Source: Flavobacterium sp. UBA4098 (GTDB taxonomy: Bacteria; Bacteroidota; Bacteroidia; Flavobacteriales; Flavobacteriaceae). From it: DNA of 64,000 nt. Positions 51,364 to 60,908 of the stretch are shown in pieces. Below the pieces are notes generated by a model. It was given only the letters and a program-made list of their open reading frames with translations, was not told the DNA's origin and did not search any database. Positions within the stretch are counted from its first letter, which is position 1, and every line of letters begins with the position of its first letter. The stretch covers positions 27,464 to 91,463 of the forward strand of contig DFXW01000041.1 in assembly GCA_002382495.1 (NCBI GenBank), read 5' to 3'. Position numbers and translations under genes: made by a program.

Positions 51364-52326
51364 TTATTCAAACACCACAGTACTACAATTTTCAGTTACT
51401 TCAATTGTAGCAGTAGCGCCTAAAATCAAGGCTCTGTTGTCGTGAATGTGACCAGCAGGAAAGTTAAAAACCATAGGAATTTTATATTGTTTTGTCACAT
51501 CTTGAACAATTTCAAGCGCATTTTTTCCCCAAGGGATATCGTTGTCTTTCATATCGGTCATAGAACCTACAATGATTCCTTTGAGACTTTCCAAACAACC
51601 ATTACGTTTCAAGTTCATCATCATACGATCAATATGGTACAGGTATTCGTCCAAATCTTCGATGTATAAAATTTTATCTTTGCAATCAATAGCTGAGGGC
51701 GAACCCAATAAGCTATATAAGATAGATAAATTACCGCCTACTACTTCGCCAGTCGCTTTGCCTAATCGGTTCATAGGATGTGGATCAATGGCATATTGTA
51801 AAGGTTTTCCAAATAAAGACAAACGCAAACTTTCAATCGCTTCCTTACTCGCTTTAGCAAGACTAATAGGCATAATGCCATGAATGGATTTGTAGCCCAT
51901 TGTATTGAGGTGGTTGTGCAAAACGGTAACATCGCTAAAACCGACTAACCATTTTGGAGATTTTTTGAATGCTGTAAAATCAATTAAATCAACTACTCTT
52001 ACCGTACCGTAACCACCACGTGCACACCATATTGCTTTAATGGAAGGATTGTTTAATTGCTCTTGTAAATCGGCAGCACGTTGTTCATCACTTCCAGCTA
52101 ATTGATTTTCTTCTAAGCCAATACTTTTCCCAATGACAACGTTAAGGCCCCAACTTTTTAATAAATCAATAGTAGGCTGCATACTTTTCACGATATGTTT
52201 TCGGGCAGTGGCTAAAATAGCAACAGTATCTCCTTTTTGTAAATAGGGTGGTGTAATCATAGTCGTTTGGGCTTGCATAGTGATAGAAAGTAAACTTATA
52301 ATGAATAAGAAGAAAGTTTTTCTCAT
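51364..52326 (-). CDS. Exported S66 family LD-carboxypeptidase
   Basis: 320 residues. The S66 motif GFSDVTVLHNHL (nucleophile Ser near 124) follows GGYGTVRVVDLIDF, and the Glu/His of the triad are in the C-terminal part (ILYIEDLDEYLYHIDRM and FPAGHIHDN). Unlike the usual cytosolic LdcA, it has a clear signal peptide (MRKTFFLFIISLLSITMQAQ), so it would act in the periplasm, where it could trim murein tetrapeptides or related LD-bonds. It is the first gene of a two-gene unit with YraN. Confidence 0.9.
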   Translation of the reverse strand: MRKTFFLFIISLLSITMQAQTTMITPPYLQKGDTVAILATARKHIVKSMQPTIDLLKSWGLNVVIGKSIGLEENQLAGSDEQRAADLQEQLNNPSIKAIWCARGGYGTVRVVDLIDFTAFKKSPKWLVGFSDVTVLHNHLNTMGYKSIHGIMPISLAKASKEAIESLRLSLFGKPLQYAIDPHPMNRLGKATGEVVGGNLSILYSLLGSPSAIDCKDKILYIEDLDEYLYHIDRMMMNLKRNGCLESLKGIIVGSMTDMKDNDIPWGKNALEIVQDVTKQYKIPMVFNFPAGHIHDNRALILGATATIEVTENCSTVVFE

Positions 52327-52363
52327 AAATGAAATCTGTTGTGCAACAGTATTTATTTTTAAA

Positions 52364-52371
52364 CAAATATA
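52364..52371 (-). promoter_or_regulatory. -7 box upstream of the S66 peptidase
   Basis: The minus strand reads TATATTTG at 52371-52364, 38 bases before the ATG. No TTTG is seen at the expected distance upstream. Confidence 0.4.
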
Positions 52372-52455
52372 GACAAATCCGAAATCACTTTTTATTTCCC
52401 TCCCAATTTCTTAGTTTTACTAAACCCATTAATCATTGTCCTAAATCCTATAGTT

Positions 52456-53553
52456 ATGAGAATCTGCCCCATTCTTTGTTGTCTTCTGTTAGTGTCTTTG
52501 TCTCCAAAGTCCCTTGGACAATCTAAAAAATTCCGAATTCATACGGTTGCGTTTTACAACTTTGAAAATTTGTTTGACACCATAAATGACCCTAACACAT
52601 TTGATGAAGATTGGACGCCAAAAGGGTCTCAACACTGGACTTTTGACAAATACCAAAAAAAGTTAACCCATCTTGCTCGAGTTTTGGCAGAAATTGGCAG
52701 CTCAGAAAATCCAGAATCTCCAACCTTCATAGGCGGGTGCGAAATAGAAAATAGAGGCGTGTTAGAAGATCTAATCCAGCAACCCAACTTAGCGGATAAA
52801 ACGTACGGCATTATCCATTTTGACTCTCCAGACAAAAGAGGGATTGATGTTGCTTTATTGTATCGAAAAAACTTTTTTCAGCCAACTTCATATGCCAATA
52901 TCCCATTGTATGTGTTCCAAGGAGAAGCAAAACCCAAGAATGAGACAGCTGAAAACACGGATGATATTGAAATAGTCAGTCCCAAGAATAAAAGAGTGTA
53001 TACACGAGACCAACTCTTGGTTACAGGATTTTTAGAGGGCGAAGAAATCCATCTGATTGTCAATCATTGGCCTTCTCGCTCAGGCGGAGAGCAACGATCG
53101 AGCCCCTTTCGGGAAGCGGCAGGAGCCTTAAATAGAAAAATAATGGATTCGCTACAGCAAATTAATCCCAATGCCAAAGTGATCACCATGGGCGATTTAA
53201 ATGATGGGCCCTATAACAAAAGCGTAAAAATTGCTTTGGGTGCCAAGGCCAAAAAAAGGGAAACTCCGCAATTTGGCATTTTCAATCCTTTTGAAGAAAT
53301 GCAAATAAGAGGGATGGGTACCATTGCACATCGCGATGCTTGGGATATTTTTGACCAAATAATGGTCTCAGAATCATTATTGAAAAACGTGTATTCTTCT
53401 TGGCAATTCTGGAAAGCAGGAATATACAATAAGTCTTTTTTAATTCAAAAATCGGGTTCCTTCAAAGGATATCCTTTGCGGCATTCGGCTACCGAAATTG
53501 GTTTTAGCGATCATTTTCCAGTCTATATTTATTTGATCAAAGAGAAAAATTAG
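52456..53553 (+). CDS. Secreted endonuclease/exonuclease/phosphatase-fold protein
   Basis: 365 residues with a signal peptide to about residue 22 (SLGQ). The EEP domain motifs are YNFENLFDT near the start, GCEIENRGVLEDL (metal-binding Glu), SPDKRGIDVALLYRK, NHWPSR, MGDLNDGPYNKSV and the C-terminal FSDHFPVYIYL His. The fold covers DNase I-like nucleases and phosphoesterases; which one applies cannot be told. Starting 129 bases from the divergent S66 gene, it is followed by haaO after 41 bases. Confidence 0.9.
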   Translation: MRICPILCCLLLVSLSPKSLGQSKKFRIHTVAFYNFENLFDTINDPNTFDEDWTPKGSQHWTFDKYQKKLTHLARVLAEIGSSENPESPTFIGGCEIENRGVLEDLIQQPNLADKTYGIIHFDSPDKRGIDVALLYRKNFFQPTSYANIPLYVFQGEAKPKNETAENTDDIEIVSPKNKRVYTRDQLLVTGFLEGEEIHLIVNHWPSRSGGEQRSSPFREAAGALNRKIMDSLQQINPNAKVITMGDLNDGPYNKSVKIALGAKAKKRETPQFGIFNPFEEMQIRGMGTIAHRDAWDIFDQIMVSESLLKNVYSSWQFWKAGIYNKSFLIQKSGSFKGYPLRHSATEIGFSDHFPVYIYLIKEKN

Positions 53554-53594
53554 CCAAGATATTTGACTAAATTTACGCTTTCAAAAATTAGACT

Positions 53595-54134
53595 ATGGCT
53601 ATTGCAAAACCGTTCAACCTGAATCAATGGATTGATGAAAACCGTCATTTATTGAAACCGCCAGTTGGGAATAAAAATGTATATACTGAATCGGGAGATT
53701 ATATTGTTATGATCGTGGCGGGACCCAACGCCCGAAAAGATTACCATTATAACGAAACGGAAGAATTATTTTACCAATTAGAAGGCAGTATTACAGTAGT
53801 CATTCAGGAAGACGGAGAACGCAAAGAAATGAAATTGCAGGCCGGAGACATGTACTTGAATCCAGCTAAAATTCCCCATTCACCAGTTCGTTCAGAAGGT
53901 TCCATAGGCTTAGTGATTGAGCGTAAAAGAGCCGGCTTAGGATTTACAGATGGTTTGCTTTGGCATTGTGATTCGTGCAATCACAAATTATACGAAGTCT
54001 ATTTTGAGCTGTACAATATTGAGAAAGACTTCTTGTCTCATTTTGAACACTTCTACGGATCTGAATCTTTACGCACTTGTTCCAATTGTGGGACGGTTAT
54101 GGATACCGATCCAAGATTTGTGGCTAAGAAATAA
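53595..54134 (+). CDS. haaO: 3-hydroxyanthranilate 3,4-dioxygenase
   Basis: 179 residues. A cupin core has the active-site pattern RKDYHYNETEELFYQLEGS, with His and Glu as iron ligands, and later HSPVRS. The C-terminal 50 residues contain two Cys pairs (CDSCNHK and CSNCGTVMD) that form the extra rubredoxin-like iron site of the bacterial enzyme. It opens the ring of 3-hydroxyanthranilate to give the precursor of quinolinate and NAD. No other kynurenine-pathway gene is seen in the window. Confidence 0.95.
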   Translation: MAIAKPFNLNQWIDENRHLLKPPVGNKNVYTESGDYIVMIVAGPNARKDYHYNETEELFYQLEGSITVVIQEDGERKEMKLQAGDMYLNPAKIPHSPVRSEGSIGLVIERKRAGLGFTDGLLWHCDSCNHKLYEVYFELYNIEKDFLSHFEHFYGSESLRTCSNCGTVMDTDPRFVAKK

Positions 54135-54136
54135 TT

Positions 54137-54862
54137 TTAGTTTCTTCCTTTTTCGTTGGGGTACAAAACGTCTAAATTTTCACTCTGCCAATAGGTTTTA
54201 GAATCCACATCCATAATAGTTAATGGACCTCTAAAAGCGGCTCCGGTATCAACATTCCAAACATTCGCCATTTGAACGGGAATAGTTTTTCCAATTCGCG
54301 ATACGGGAGTATGTCCAATAAAAATTTCGTTATACAAACTAAGTCGTTTTGGATAAGCCAAATCAGTAGTTTTCATGTTTTTGTCCAAAGCCAAAGCAGT
54401 TTCCCAGAGGCTTCTATCCCAATAAAAAAGCTTTGGGAAATATTCAAAATCAACTCCATTCACATTGGTAAATCCGGCATGAATGAACAATCGATTTTGT
54501 TCGTCTAGATGGAAATCCACTAAGGATTCTATGAAATGGATGTGGGCAGCTAAAGTGGCAGCATCGCGATTTTGATAGGCCGTAACAGTAGCTTCTCCAC
54601 CATGATCAAACCATTGCGGATTATCGGTTCCGTTTTTCAACCACTCCAACAGCAAATCATCATGATTGCCACGAATACAAACTATAGTATGTGTTGCTTT
54701 CATGGCAATTAGCGCGTCAATCACTTCAGGCGATTGGCTCCAACCATCGACATAATCTCCTAAAAAAATCAGTTTGTCATTTGGGCTGACTTTGGCTCTT
54801 TCTAGAATTTGATGTAGTGCACGCAAGCCACCATGAATATCGCCTATAACTAATGTTCTCAT
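54137..54862 (-). CDS. Calcineurin-like metallophosphatase
   Basis: 241 residues from the ATG at 54862; ten more upstream codons are in frame but weaker. The metallophosphatase metal motifs are GDIHGG (Asp8, His10), GDYVDGW (Asp36), GNHDD (Asn66, His67) and GHTP later. It resembles PrpA/ApaH-type phosphatases, which act on phosphoproteins or diadenosine tetraphosphate; the substrate is uncertain. Convergent with haaO, 2 bases apart. Cytosolic. Confidence 0.88.
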   Translation of the reverse strand: MRTLVIGDIHGGLRALHQILERAKVSPNDKLIFLGDYVDGWSQSPEVIDALIAMKATHTIVCIRGNHDDLLLEWLKNGTDNPQWFDHGGEATVTAYQNRDAATLAAHIHFIESLVDFHLDEQNRLFIHAGFTNVNGVDFEYFPKLFYWDRSLWETALALDKNMKTTDLAYPKRLSLYNEIFIGHTPVSRIGKTIPVQMANVWNVDTGAAFRGPLTIMDVDSKTYWQSENLDVLYPNEKGRN

Positions 54863-54950
54863 AAATTGGTATCTCCTACAAAAATAACACAAATCACTTT
54901 AATCTAAATCACACCACTTGTAACTAAATTGACTTAAAGTTAATCTTGGA

Positions 54951-54984
54951 TTTTGCATCCCTTTTTTTATTTTACTTAGATTTG
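54951..54984 (+). promoter_or_regulatory. Promoter of the glycerophosphodiesterase gene
   Basis: TTTTG at 54951-54955, 21 bases, then TAGATTTG at 54977-54984. A good consensus match. The ATG is 34 bases downstream. Confidence 0.65.
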
Positions 54985-55018
54985 TTATTTAGTCACAAAC
55001 ATCAAAATTTTGAATCCA

Positions 55019-55927
55019 ATGAAAGGTATTAATTGTAAAATGTATTTACTAATTCTGCTTATGAATTTTTCATTGGTTTCTTTAGCTCAATCCTCTATAA
55101 ATATGGAGCAATTAGATAAACAAGGTCATCGAGGCTGTAGGGGTTTGTATCCCGAAAATACTATTCCGGGATTTTTAAAGGCTATAGATTTAGGGGTAAC
55201 AACACTCGAGATGGATTTAGTAATCACAAAAGACAAAAAAGTTATTTTGAGTCACGAACCTTTTTTTAATCATGAAATCACGACACTTCCTAATGGGGAA
55301 TATGTTTCAGAATCTAATGAAAGAGAATTGAATATCTATGAAATGGTGTATTCAAAGGTCAAGAAATATGATGTTGGACAAAAAGTTCACCCTAGATTTT
55401 TGCAACAACAAAAAAATAAAGCGAATAAACCATTACTTACGGAGGTTATTGATTCAGTAGAAATGCATGCCAAAACCAATAATAAACAACCGCTTTTTTA
55501 TAATATTGAAACTAAAATACAACCACAGACAGATAATGTATACCATCCTGAACCACAAGAATTTGTTGATTTAATAATGGCAGTGATTCTTGAAAAAAAG
55601 ATTCAAAACAGAGTTATTGTTCAGTCTTTTGATAGTAGGTCTTTACAGTATTTACATCAAAAATATCCATCTATAAAAACCGCTTTATTGGTTGAGGCAT
55701 TTGACAAAAAATCATTCGAAAAACAAATTGAAGACTTAGGATTTACACCAACCATTTATAGTCCTGCACAAGAGTTAGTAGACTTAAATTTGGTTCAAGA
55801 GTGTAGATCGAAAAAGATTAAACTAATACCATGGACAGTTAACGATCTAGAAACCATTCGAAGATTTGTTGCCCTCGGAGTTGATGGAATTATTACAGAT
55901 TATCCCAATTTATTTTTTGAAGAATAG
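55019..55927 (+). CDS. Secreted glycerophosphodiester phosphodiesterase
   Basis: 302 residues from the ATG at 55019; a TTG 9 bases ahead is in frame. The signal peptide ends near 24 (SLAQ). GDPD TIM-barrel motifs: QGHRGCRGLYPENTIPGF (His37, Arg38), LEMDL (Glu64, Asp66), SHEP (His79), and the C-terminal WTVNDLETIRRFVALGVDGIITDYP. It splits glycerophosphodiesters into glycerol 3-phosphate and an alcohol, in the periplasm. It has its own promoter and no operon partner. Confidence 0.92.
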   Translation: MKGINCKMYLLILLMNFSLVSLAQSSINMEQLDKQGHRGCRGLYPENTIPGFLKAIDLGVTTLEMDLVITKDKKVILSHEPFFNHEITTLPNGEYVSESNERELNIYEMVYSKVKKYDVGQKVHPRFLQQQKNKANKPLLTEVIDSVEMHAKTNNKQPLFYNIETKIQPQTDNVYHPEPQEFVDLIMAVILEKKIQNRVIVQSFDSRSLQYLHQKYPSIKTALLVEAFDKKSFEKQIEDLGFTPTIYSPAQELVDLNLVQECRSKKIKLIPWTVNDLETIRRFVALGVDGIITDYPNLFFEE

Positions 55928-55942
55928 TAATAAACAGAATGT

Positions 55943-57082
55943 TTATTGGACATCGTATTTCAATTTTCTTAAAATGCGTAAGGATTCTTTAAATGACGAA
56001 TATATTTGAGGAAAAGGTTTTAGTAATTGCTTTGCGTCGATCAATTTTTGTTTTGCATTTTCAAAACCATTGAGATAACAAACCATAAAAGTGGAAGGTA
56101 AATTTTCCAAGTCTTTTTGTTCTGATTTTGTCAAAGTTCTTTGATTTTCTAATTTTTGGAGCAATGAGATATTGTTATTATAGACATGATGTAATATTTT
56201 TTTGTTAAATGATGGCGGTTGAAAAAGTATTTTTCGGCTTATATTGTAATAGCCATTATCTTGAAAATGAATGGTTTGTTCTTCGAGAGGGTAATAGTCT
56301 ATTCTATCATTTAGATCCAAAGGAACATATTCTATAATGGTAAAACTATCTTCATCAAATGTTATCTCAACCACATCTTGAGCAGAATAAAACAGTTTAA
56401 TTTGTTCATTGATAAGTTCAATATCGACTCTAGATAAGTAAGTTGTATTTTTAGATTTTTTTTCAATTCCAGCCCAACATATAACAAATAATTCTTTAAA
56501 TACTTTGTATTTAGAGTTAATGTCTTTGTGTCTATAATTCAAAAAGTCAATGACATTGTCTAATGTATATTCAATACTATTTCTTGAATTGTTTTCAATT
56601 CCAATAACCGTTTCGTGGTTTTGAAAATTGTTTTCAAAACCCCTTTCAACAGGAGTAGTGTTACTCCCAATTCGTATAAAAGTACTATGAATAGGAATAG
56701 TATAAATTCCTTTTTTAAAAGAAGCCTTTTTGGAATTAGCTCTAATAGTTACTAAACCGATTACTTTATCCTTAGGTAAATTAGGGAAAGGCACATTTTC
56801 ATATTGTATTTTGGGCGGATTTTCCAAATACGCATTGACTAAGTTTTGAATGCGACTATCATCATAAAAATCAGTACCTATAATTTCATTATTTTGATCT
56901 TCCACTCCAACAACTATATAAGAATTATTGGCGGGATTGGAATTTGATAAAGCACAAATGTGTTTTAAAAACTTAGCTTTGCCTTCTCGATTATGTAAAT
57001 TTAATTGGCGTTTTTTGTCATAAAAAGAACCTTCATCGTTATGTGTAAGTAGATTTTTAATTAAAATGCGCTTATTAATCAT
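55943..57082 (-). CDS. Schlafen AlbA_2-type putative DNA/RNA-binding protein
   Basis: 379 residues. The N-terminal 150 residues match the AlbA_2 domain seen in Schlafen-like proteins (AKFLKHICALSNSNPANNSYIVVGVEDQNNEIIGTDF, then IRIGSNTTPVERG). The C-terminal 230 residues are without a recognised motif. AlbA_2 proteins are found in regulators and in some defence genes and often bind nucleic acid. Here it is last in a three-gene unit after an aldo/keto reductase and an SDR (gaps 15 and 28 bases). It is more AT-rich than those two, which suggests later arrival. Confidence 0.8.
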   Translation of the reverse strand: MINKRILIKNLLTHNDEGSFYDKKRQLNLHNREGKAKFLKHICALSNSNPANNSYIVVGVEDQNNEIIGTDFYDDSRIQNLVNAYLENPPKIQYENVPFPNLPKDKVIGLVTIRANSKKASFKKGIYTIPIHSTFIRIGSNTTPVERGFENNFQNHETVIGIENNSRNSIEYTLDNVIDFLNYRHKDINSKYKVFKELFVICWAGIEKKSKNTTYLSRVDIELINEQIKLFYSAQDVVEITFDEDSFTIIEYVPLDLNDRIDYYPLEEQTIHFQDNGYYNISRKILFQPPSFNKKILHHVYNNNISLLQKLENQRTLTKSEQKDLENLPSTFMVCYLNGFENAKQKLIDAKQLLKPFPQIYSSFKESLRILRKLKYDVQ

Positions 57083-57110
57083 ACAAGTTCTTTTATTTTA
57101 ATAGGCAATA

Positions 57111-57869
57111 TTATGGTAAAGAACGATTGACAATTCCTGAAGAAGCTTGTGCAGTGGGCATTACCACTAAATCGGCAATGTTCACATGATAAGGTCTGGA
57201 CACTACAAAATGAATAATATCAGCAATATCTTCTGCATACAAGGGCGTAAACCCTTTGTATACATTGTGCGCTTTTTCTTCATCGCCTTTAAAGCGAATA
57301 CTACTAAATTCAGTAGAAACCATTCCAGGGTGAATCGCGCCTACGCGAATTCCAAACGCATTTAAATCGATTCGCATCCCTTGATTCAAAGCATCAACGG
57401 CGTGTTTAGTAGCACAATATACGTTGCCATTTGGATAGACTTCTTTGGCAGCTGTAGACCCAATGTTGATAATATGTCCTGATTTGCGCGCTGTCATTTT
57501 CGGAATAATAGCTTTTGAAACATACAACAAACCTTTGATATTGCCATCAATCATGGCATCCCAATCGTCAAGGCTTCCTGTTTGAATGGGATCCAATCCG
57601 TGGGCATTTCCCGCATTGTTAATCAAAATATCAATTTCCGAAAAATCATTGGGGAGCGAGCTTATTTGTGCAAAAACGGCTTCTTTATCGCGCACATCAA
57701 ATTGTAAAGTATGGACTGATGTGAATTCAGAAAGTGCAGTCTTTAACTCGTCCAATCGATCTTGGCGACGGCCACACAATACTAATTTGTAATTGTTTTT
57801 GGCTAAAATTTCGGCAGTTGCTTTTCCAATTCCGCTAGTAGCTCCGGTGATTAAGGCTATTTTGTTCAT
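57111..57869 (-). CDS. SDR family NAD(P)-dependent oxidoreductase
   Basis: 252 residues. Classical SDR: TGATSGIGKAT (cofactor site, residues 9-19), NNAG (84-87), catalytic Ser138, Tyr151 and Lys155. The overall pattern is close to YdfG-type enzymes that reduce 3-hydroxy acids such as serine or malonic semialdehyde, but the substrate is unproven. It lies 15 bases after the aldo/keto reductase gene, suggesting shared transcription. Cytosolic. Confidence 0.92.
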   Translation of the reverse strand: MNKIALITGATSGIGKATAEILAKNNYKLVLCGRRQDRLDELKTALSEFTSVHTLQFDVRDKEAVFAQISSLPNDFSEIDILINNAGNAHGLDPIQTGSLDDWDAMIDGNIKGLLYVSKAIIPKMTARKSGHIINIGSTAAKEVYPNGNVYCATKHAVDALNQGMRIDLNAFGIRVGAIHPGMVSTEFSSIRFKGDEEKAHNVYKGFTPLYAEDIADIIHFVVSRPYHVNIADLVVMPTAQASSGIVNRSLP

Positions 57870-57884
57870 TTTTTATTTTGTAAT

Positions 57885-58757
57885 TTAAGGTACATTTTTA
57901 CCCATACTTCCACTCCAAATTGCAAACCAATCCTCTTTTTCCAAAGGCAATTCGGTTGCTTTCATCAATGCCTGAATTCGGGCTACGTTTACCGTTCCTG
58001 CAATAGGAATTATTTGAGCAGGATGTTGTAAAATCCAAGACAATAAAATCGTGTCAGAGCCCACTCCATATTTAGCTACCAATTGCGCTAACAATTTTTT
58101 CATGCGTCGGGTTTGCTCGTTATCTTCTCTAAACACACTTCCCAGTGGGTTCCATGACATGGGGCGAATGCTGTTCGTTTGCATATAATCCAAACTTCCA
58201 TCGAGCATGGCTTCGTGATGGGTTGCTGAGAATTGAATTTGGTTGAAACTTACTTCGGTTTTTTGACGAATTAATTCAGTTTGCGAAGCTGTGAAATTCG
58301 ACAAACCAAAATCAACGATTTTTCCATCCGCTTTTAATTGGGTTACCGCTTCGGCAATTTCATCAGCTTGCATCAACGGACTCGGGCGGTGCAACAATAA
58401 TACATCTAGATATTCTGTCGCCAGGTTTTTTAATGAATTTTCTACTGACCATATAATATAGTCCTTGGAATACTCATAATGCTTGATTGAATTGTTTCGA
58501 TTTTTGGTCACCATTTGGATGCCACATTTCGAAATCAATTGAATTTTAGTTCGGTCAATTTTACTCGAAACTAAGGCTTTTCCAAAATCAGCTTCGGTGG
58601 TGTAATCGCCATAAATGTCGGCATGATCAAAAGTGGTAATTTTATTTTCTAAGCAAAGATGGATGATATTGTCCATTTCTTTGGTGTTGAGATTTTTGTC
58701 CCAAATTCCCCAATTCATTGCTCCAGCAATAATAGGAGATAAAGTAGTTTTACTCAT
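57885..58757 (-). CDS. Aldo/keto reductase (YdhF-like)
   Basis: 290 residues. AKR tetrad visible: Asp44 and Tyr49 in FDHADIYGDY, Lys77 in LISKCGI, and the His in LLLHRPSP. The C-terminal NADPH site motif is IPIAGTVNVARIQALM. The layout matches E. coli YdhF. Substrate unknown. First gene of the AKR-SDR-AlbA_2 unit, with 212 bases between it and the divergent MoxR operon, where no clear promoter box was found. Confidence 0.92.
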   Translation of the reverse strand: MSKTTLSPIIAGAMNWGIWDKNLNTKEMDNIIHLCLENKITTFDHADIYGDYTTEADFGKALVSSKIDRTKIQLISKCGIQMVTKNRNNSIKHYEYSKDYIIWSVENSLKNLATEYLDVLLLHRPSPLMQADEIAEAVTQLKADGKIVDFGLSNFTASQTELIRQKTEVSFNQIQFSATHHEAMLDGSLDYMQTNSIRPMSWNPLGSVFREDNEQTRRMKKLLAQLVAKYGVGSDTILLSWILQHPAQIIPIAGTVNVARIQALMKATELPLEKEDWFAIWSGSMGKNVP

Positions 58758-58969
58758 TGTGGTAAGAAGTATTTATATTTTGTAAATCTAGTATTTTTAG
58801 CTGAATTGGATCTAGTTTTTAAAAATAGACAAATTCAATCACAATTCGTCCTTAAAATTAGCGATTTCGTTGAAGTTTTAACCATTCTTTAACATCCTAC
58901 TTCTAAAAAAAAATTCAATTTGCACTCGCAAAAGAAAACCCTATTAAAATTGGTTTAAAAAATATCACA

Positions 58970-59974
58970 ATGGAAGAGAATACATCGACTTTAGACATTA
59001 GAGCAATTAATGAAAAAATAGAAAGAGAAAGTGCTTTTATCGATCTCCTTACTATGGAAATGAACAAGGTGATTGTGGGTCAAAAGCACATGGTAGAACG
59101 ATTGTTAATCGGACTTTTAGGCCAAGGGCATATCTTATTAGAAGGGGTGCCAGGATTAGCTAAAACGTTAGCCATTAATACCCTTTCGCAAGCTGTAGCC
59201 GGTTCGTTTAGCCGAATTCAGTTCACACCAGATTTATTACCTGCGGATGTTGTTGGAACGATGATCTACAACATCAAGCAGAATGAATTTTCAATCAAAA
59301 AGGGACCTATTTTTGCCAATTTCGTCTTAGCCGATGAGATTAACCGTGCGCCAGCCAAAGTTCAATCGGCTTTGCTAGAGGCAATGCAGGAAAAACAAGT
59401 GACTATTGGCGATACCACTTTTAAACTAGATAAGCCATTTTTAGTATTGGCTACTCAAAACCCAATTGAACAAGAAGGAACTTACCAATTACCAGAGGCG
59501 CAAGTCGATCGTTTTATGTTGAAAACGGTAATTGATTATCCAAAAATGGACGAAGAGCGTTTAGTGATTCGTCAGAACTTAAGCGGAAGTTATGAAAAAG
59601 TAAACCAAGTGGTTTCTATCGAACAAATTTTACGCGCTCAAGAAGCAGTTCGCGAAGTATATATGGACGAGAAAATCGAGAAATACATTTTGGATATTAT
59701 TTTCGCCACACGTTACCCAGAAAAATACAAATTAGCCGACTTAAAACCATTGATTAGCTTTGGTTCATCACCACGTGGAAGTATTAATTTGGCGAATGCC
59801 GCTAAATGTTACGCCTTCATCAAACGTAGAGGATATGTAATTCCAGAGGACGTTCGTGCTGTAGTTCACGATGTATTGCGCCACAGAATTGGAGTAACTT
59901 ACGAAGCAGAAGCTGAAAATATTACTTCAGTTGACATCATCAACAAAATCGTAAATGAAGTTGAGGTTCCTTAA
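58970..59974 (+). CDS. MoxR-family AAA+ ATPase
   Basis: 334 residues. Walker A GVPGLAKT (59-66), Walker B VLADEINRAPAK (Asp122, Glu123) and the sensor 1 motif LVLATQNPIEQEGTYQLPEAQ; a C-terminal lid follows. MoxR ATPases act as chaperones that mature or insert metal into vWA-containing partners, and here the partners (DUF58, BatA, BatB) are directly downstream. It is the first gene of the operon, 50 bases before DUF58. Confidence 0.95.
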   Translation: MEENTSTLDIRAINEKIERESAFIDLLTMEMNKVIVGQKHMVERLLIGLLGQGHILLEGVPGLAKTLAINTLSQAVAGSFSRIQFTPDLLPADVVGTMIYNIKQNEFSIKKGPIFANFVLADEINRAPAKVQSALLEAMQEKQVTIGDTTFKLDKPFLVLATQNPIEQEGTYQLPEAQVDRFMLKTVIDYPKMDEERLVIRQNLSGSYEKVNQVVSIEQILRAQEAVREVYMDEKIEKYILDIIFATRYPEKYKLADLKPLISFGSSPRGSINLANAAKCYAFIKRRGYVIPEDVRAVVHDVLRHRIGVTYEAEAENITSVDIINKIVNEVEVP

Positions 59975-60023
59975 TTGTTAGAAAGATAAATGTTGTGATT
60001 TTGCGCCTTTTGGCAGTAAAAAA

Positions 60024-60887
60024 ATGGATACAAAAGACCTACTCAAAAAAGTCCGAAAAATAGAAATCAAAACCCGAAGATTGAGCGATCATATCTTTTC
60101 GGGCGAATACCACACATCTTTCAAAGGACGTGGGATGACTTTTAGCGAAGTACGTCAATACCAATATGGTGATGATATTCGTGCTATTGATTGGAATGTG
60201 ACCGCGCGTTATAACGAAGCGCATGTCAAAGTTTTTGAAGAAGAACGCGAATTGACCATGATGTTAATGGTGGATATTTCAGGATCGGAGAGTTTTGGTT
60301 CCAAAAATCAATTTAAAAAAGACATTGTTACTGAAATTGCCGCCACGATGGCTTTTTCGGCGACACAAAATAATGACAAGATTGGATTGATTCTGTTTTC
60401 AGATACCATCGAATTGTACATTCCACCCAAAAAAGGGCGTTCGCATGTGTTACGAATCATTCGCGAGTTGATCGAATTTGAACCTAAAAGTAACAAGACC
60501 GATTTAGCGCAAGCCTTGAAATTTTTATCGGGAACACAAAAAAAGAAAGCCATCGTTTTTGTTATTTCGGATTTCATGACACAGGAATACGAGCAAACTT
60601 TAAAAATAGCGTCTAAAAAACACGACATTACAGGGATTCGAGTGTACGATATTCGCGAAGAAAAAATACCTAATTTGGGGATGGTGCCAATGCTGGACGC
60701 CGAAACAGGCGCAATTCAATTAGTAGATACGGGATCTAAATCAGTTCGCATGAATTATGAAAAATACTATCACGATCGTGTGGCCTATTTTATAGAAACC
60801 TTTAGTAAGTCAGGTGCCGGAGTGGTGAGTACCCGAGTGGATGAAAGTTATGTAACCAAATTATTAGGGTATTTTAAATCGAGATAA
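60024..60887 (+). CDS. DUF58 / vWA-like protein of the MoxR operon
   Basis: 287 residues. The N-terminal DUF58 motif FSEVRQYQYGDDIRAIDWNVTAR (about 41-63) is intact, followed by a vWA-like domain with MMLMVDISGSESFG, a MIDAS-type DxSxS. Soluble, no membrane helix. In MoxR clusters this protein is a usual partner of the AAA+ ATPase and is thought to act in envelope stress. 21 bases ahead of the BatD-like gene. Confidence 0.94.
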   Translation: MDTKDLLKKVRKIEIKTRRLSDHIFSGEYHTSFKGRGMTFSEVRQYQYGDDIRAIDWNVTARYNEAHVKVFEEERELTMMLMVDISGSESFGSKNQFKKDIVTEIAATMAFSATQNNDKIGLILFSDTIELYIPPKKGRSHVLRIIRELIEFEPKSNKTDLAQALKFLSGTQKKKAIVFVISDFMTQEYEQTLKIASKKHDITGIRVYDIREEKIPNLGMVPMLDAETGAIQLVDTGSKSVRMNYEKYYHDRVAYFIETFSKSGAGVVSTRVDESYVTKLLGYFKSR

Positions 60888-60908
60888 AGATTGTATTAAA
60901 AGGCATCA

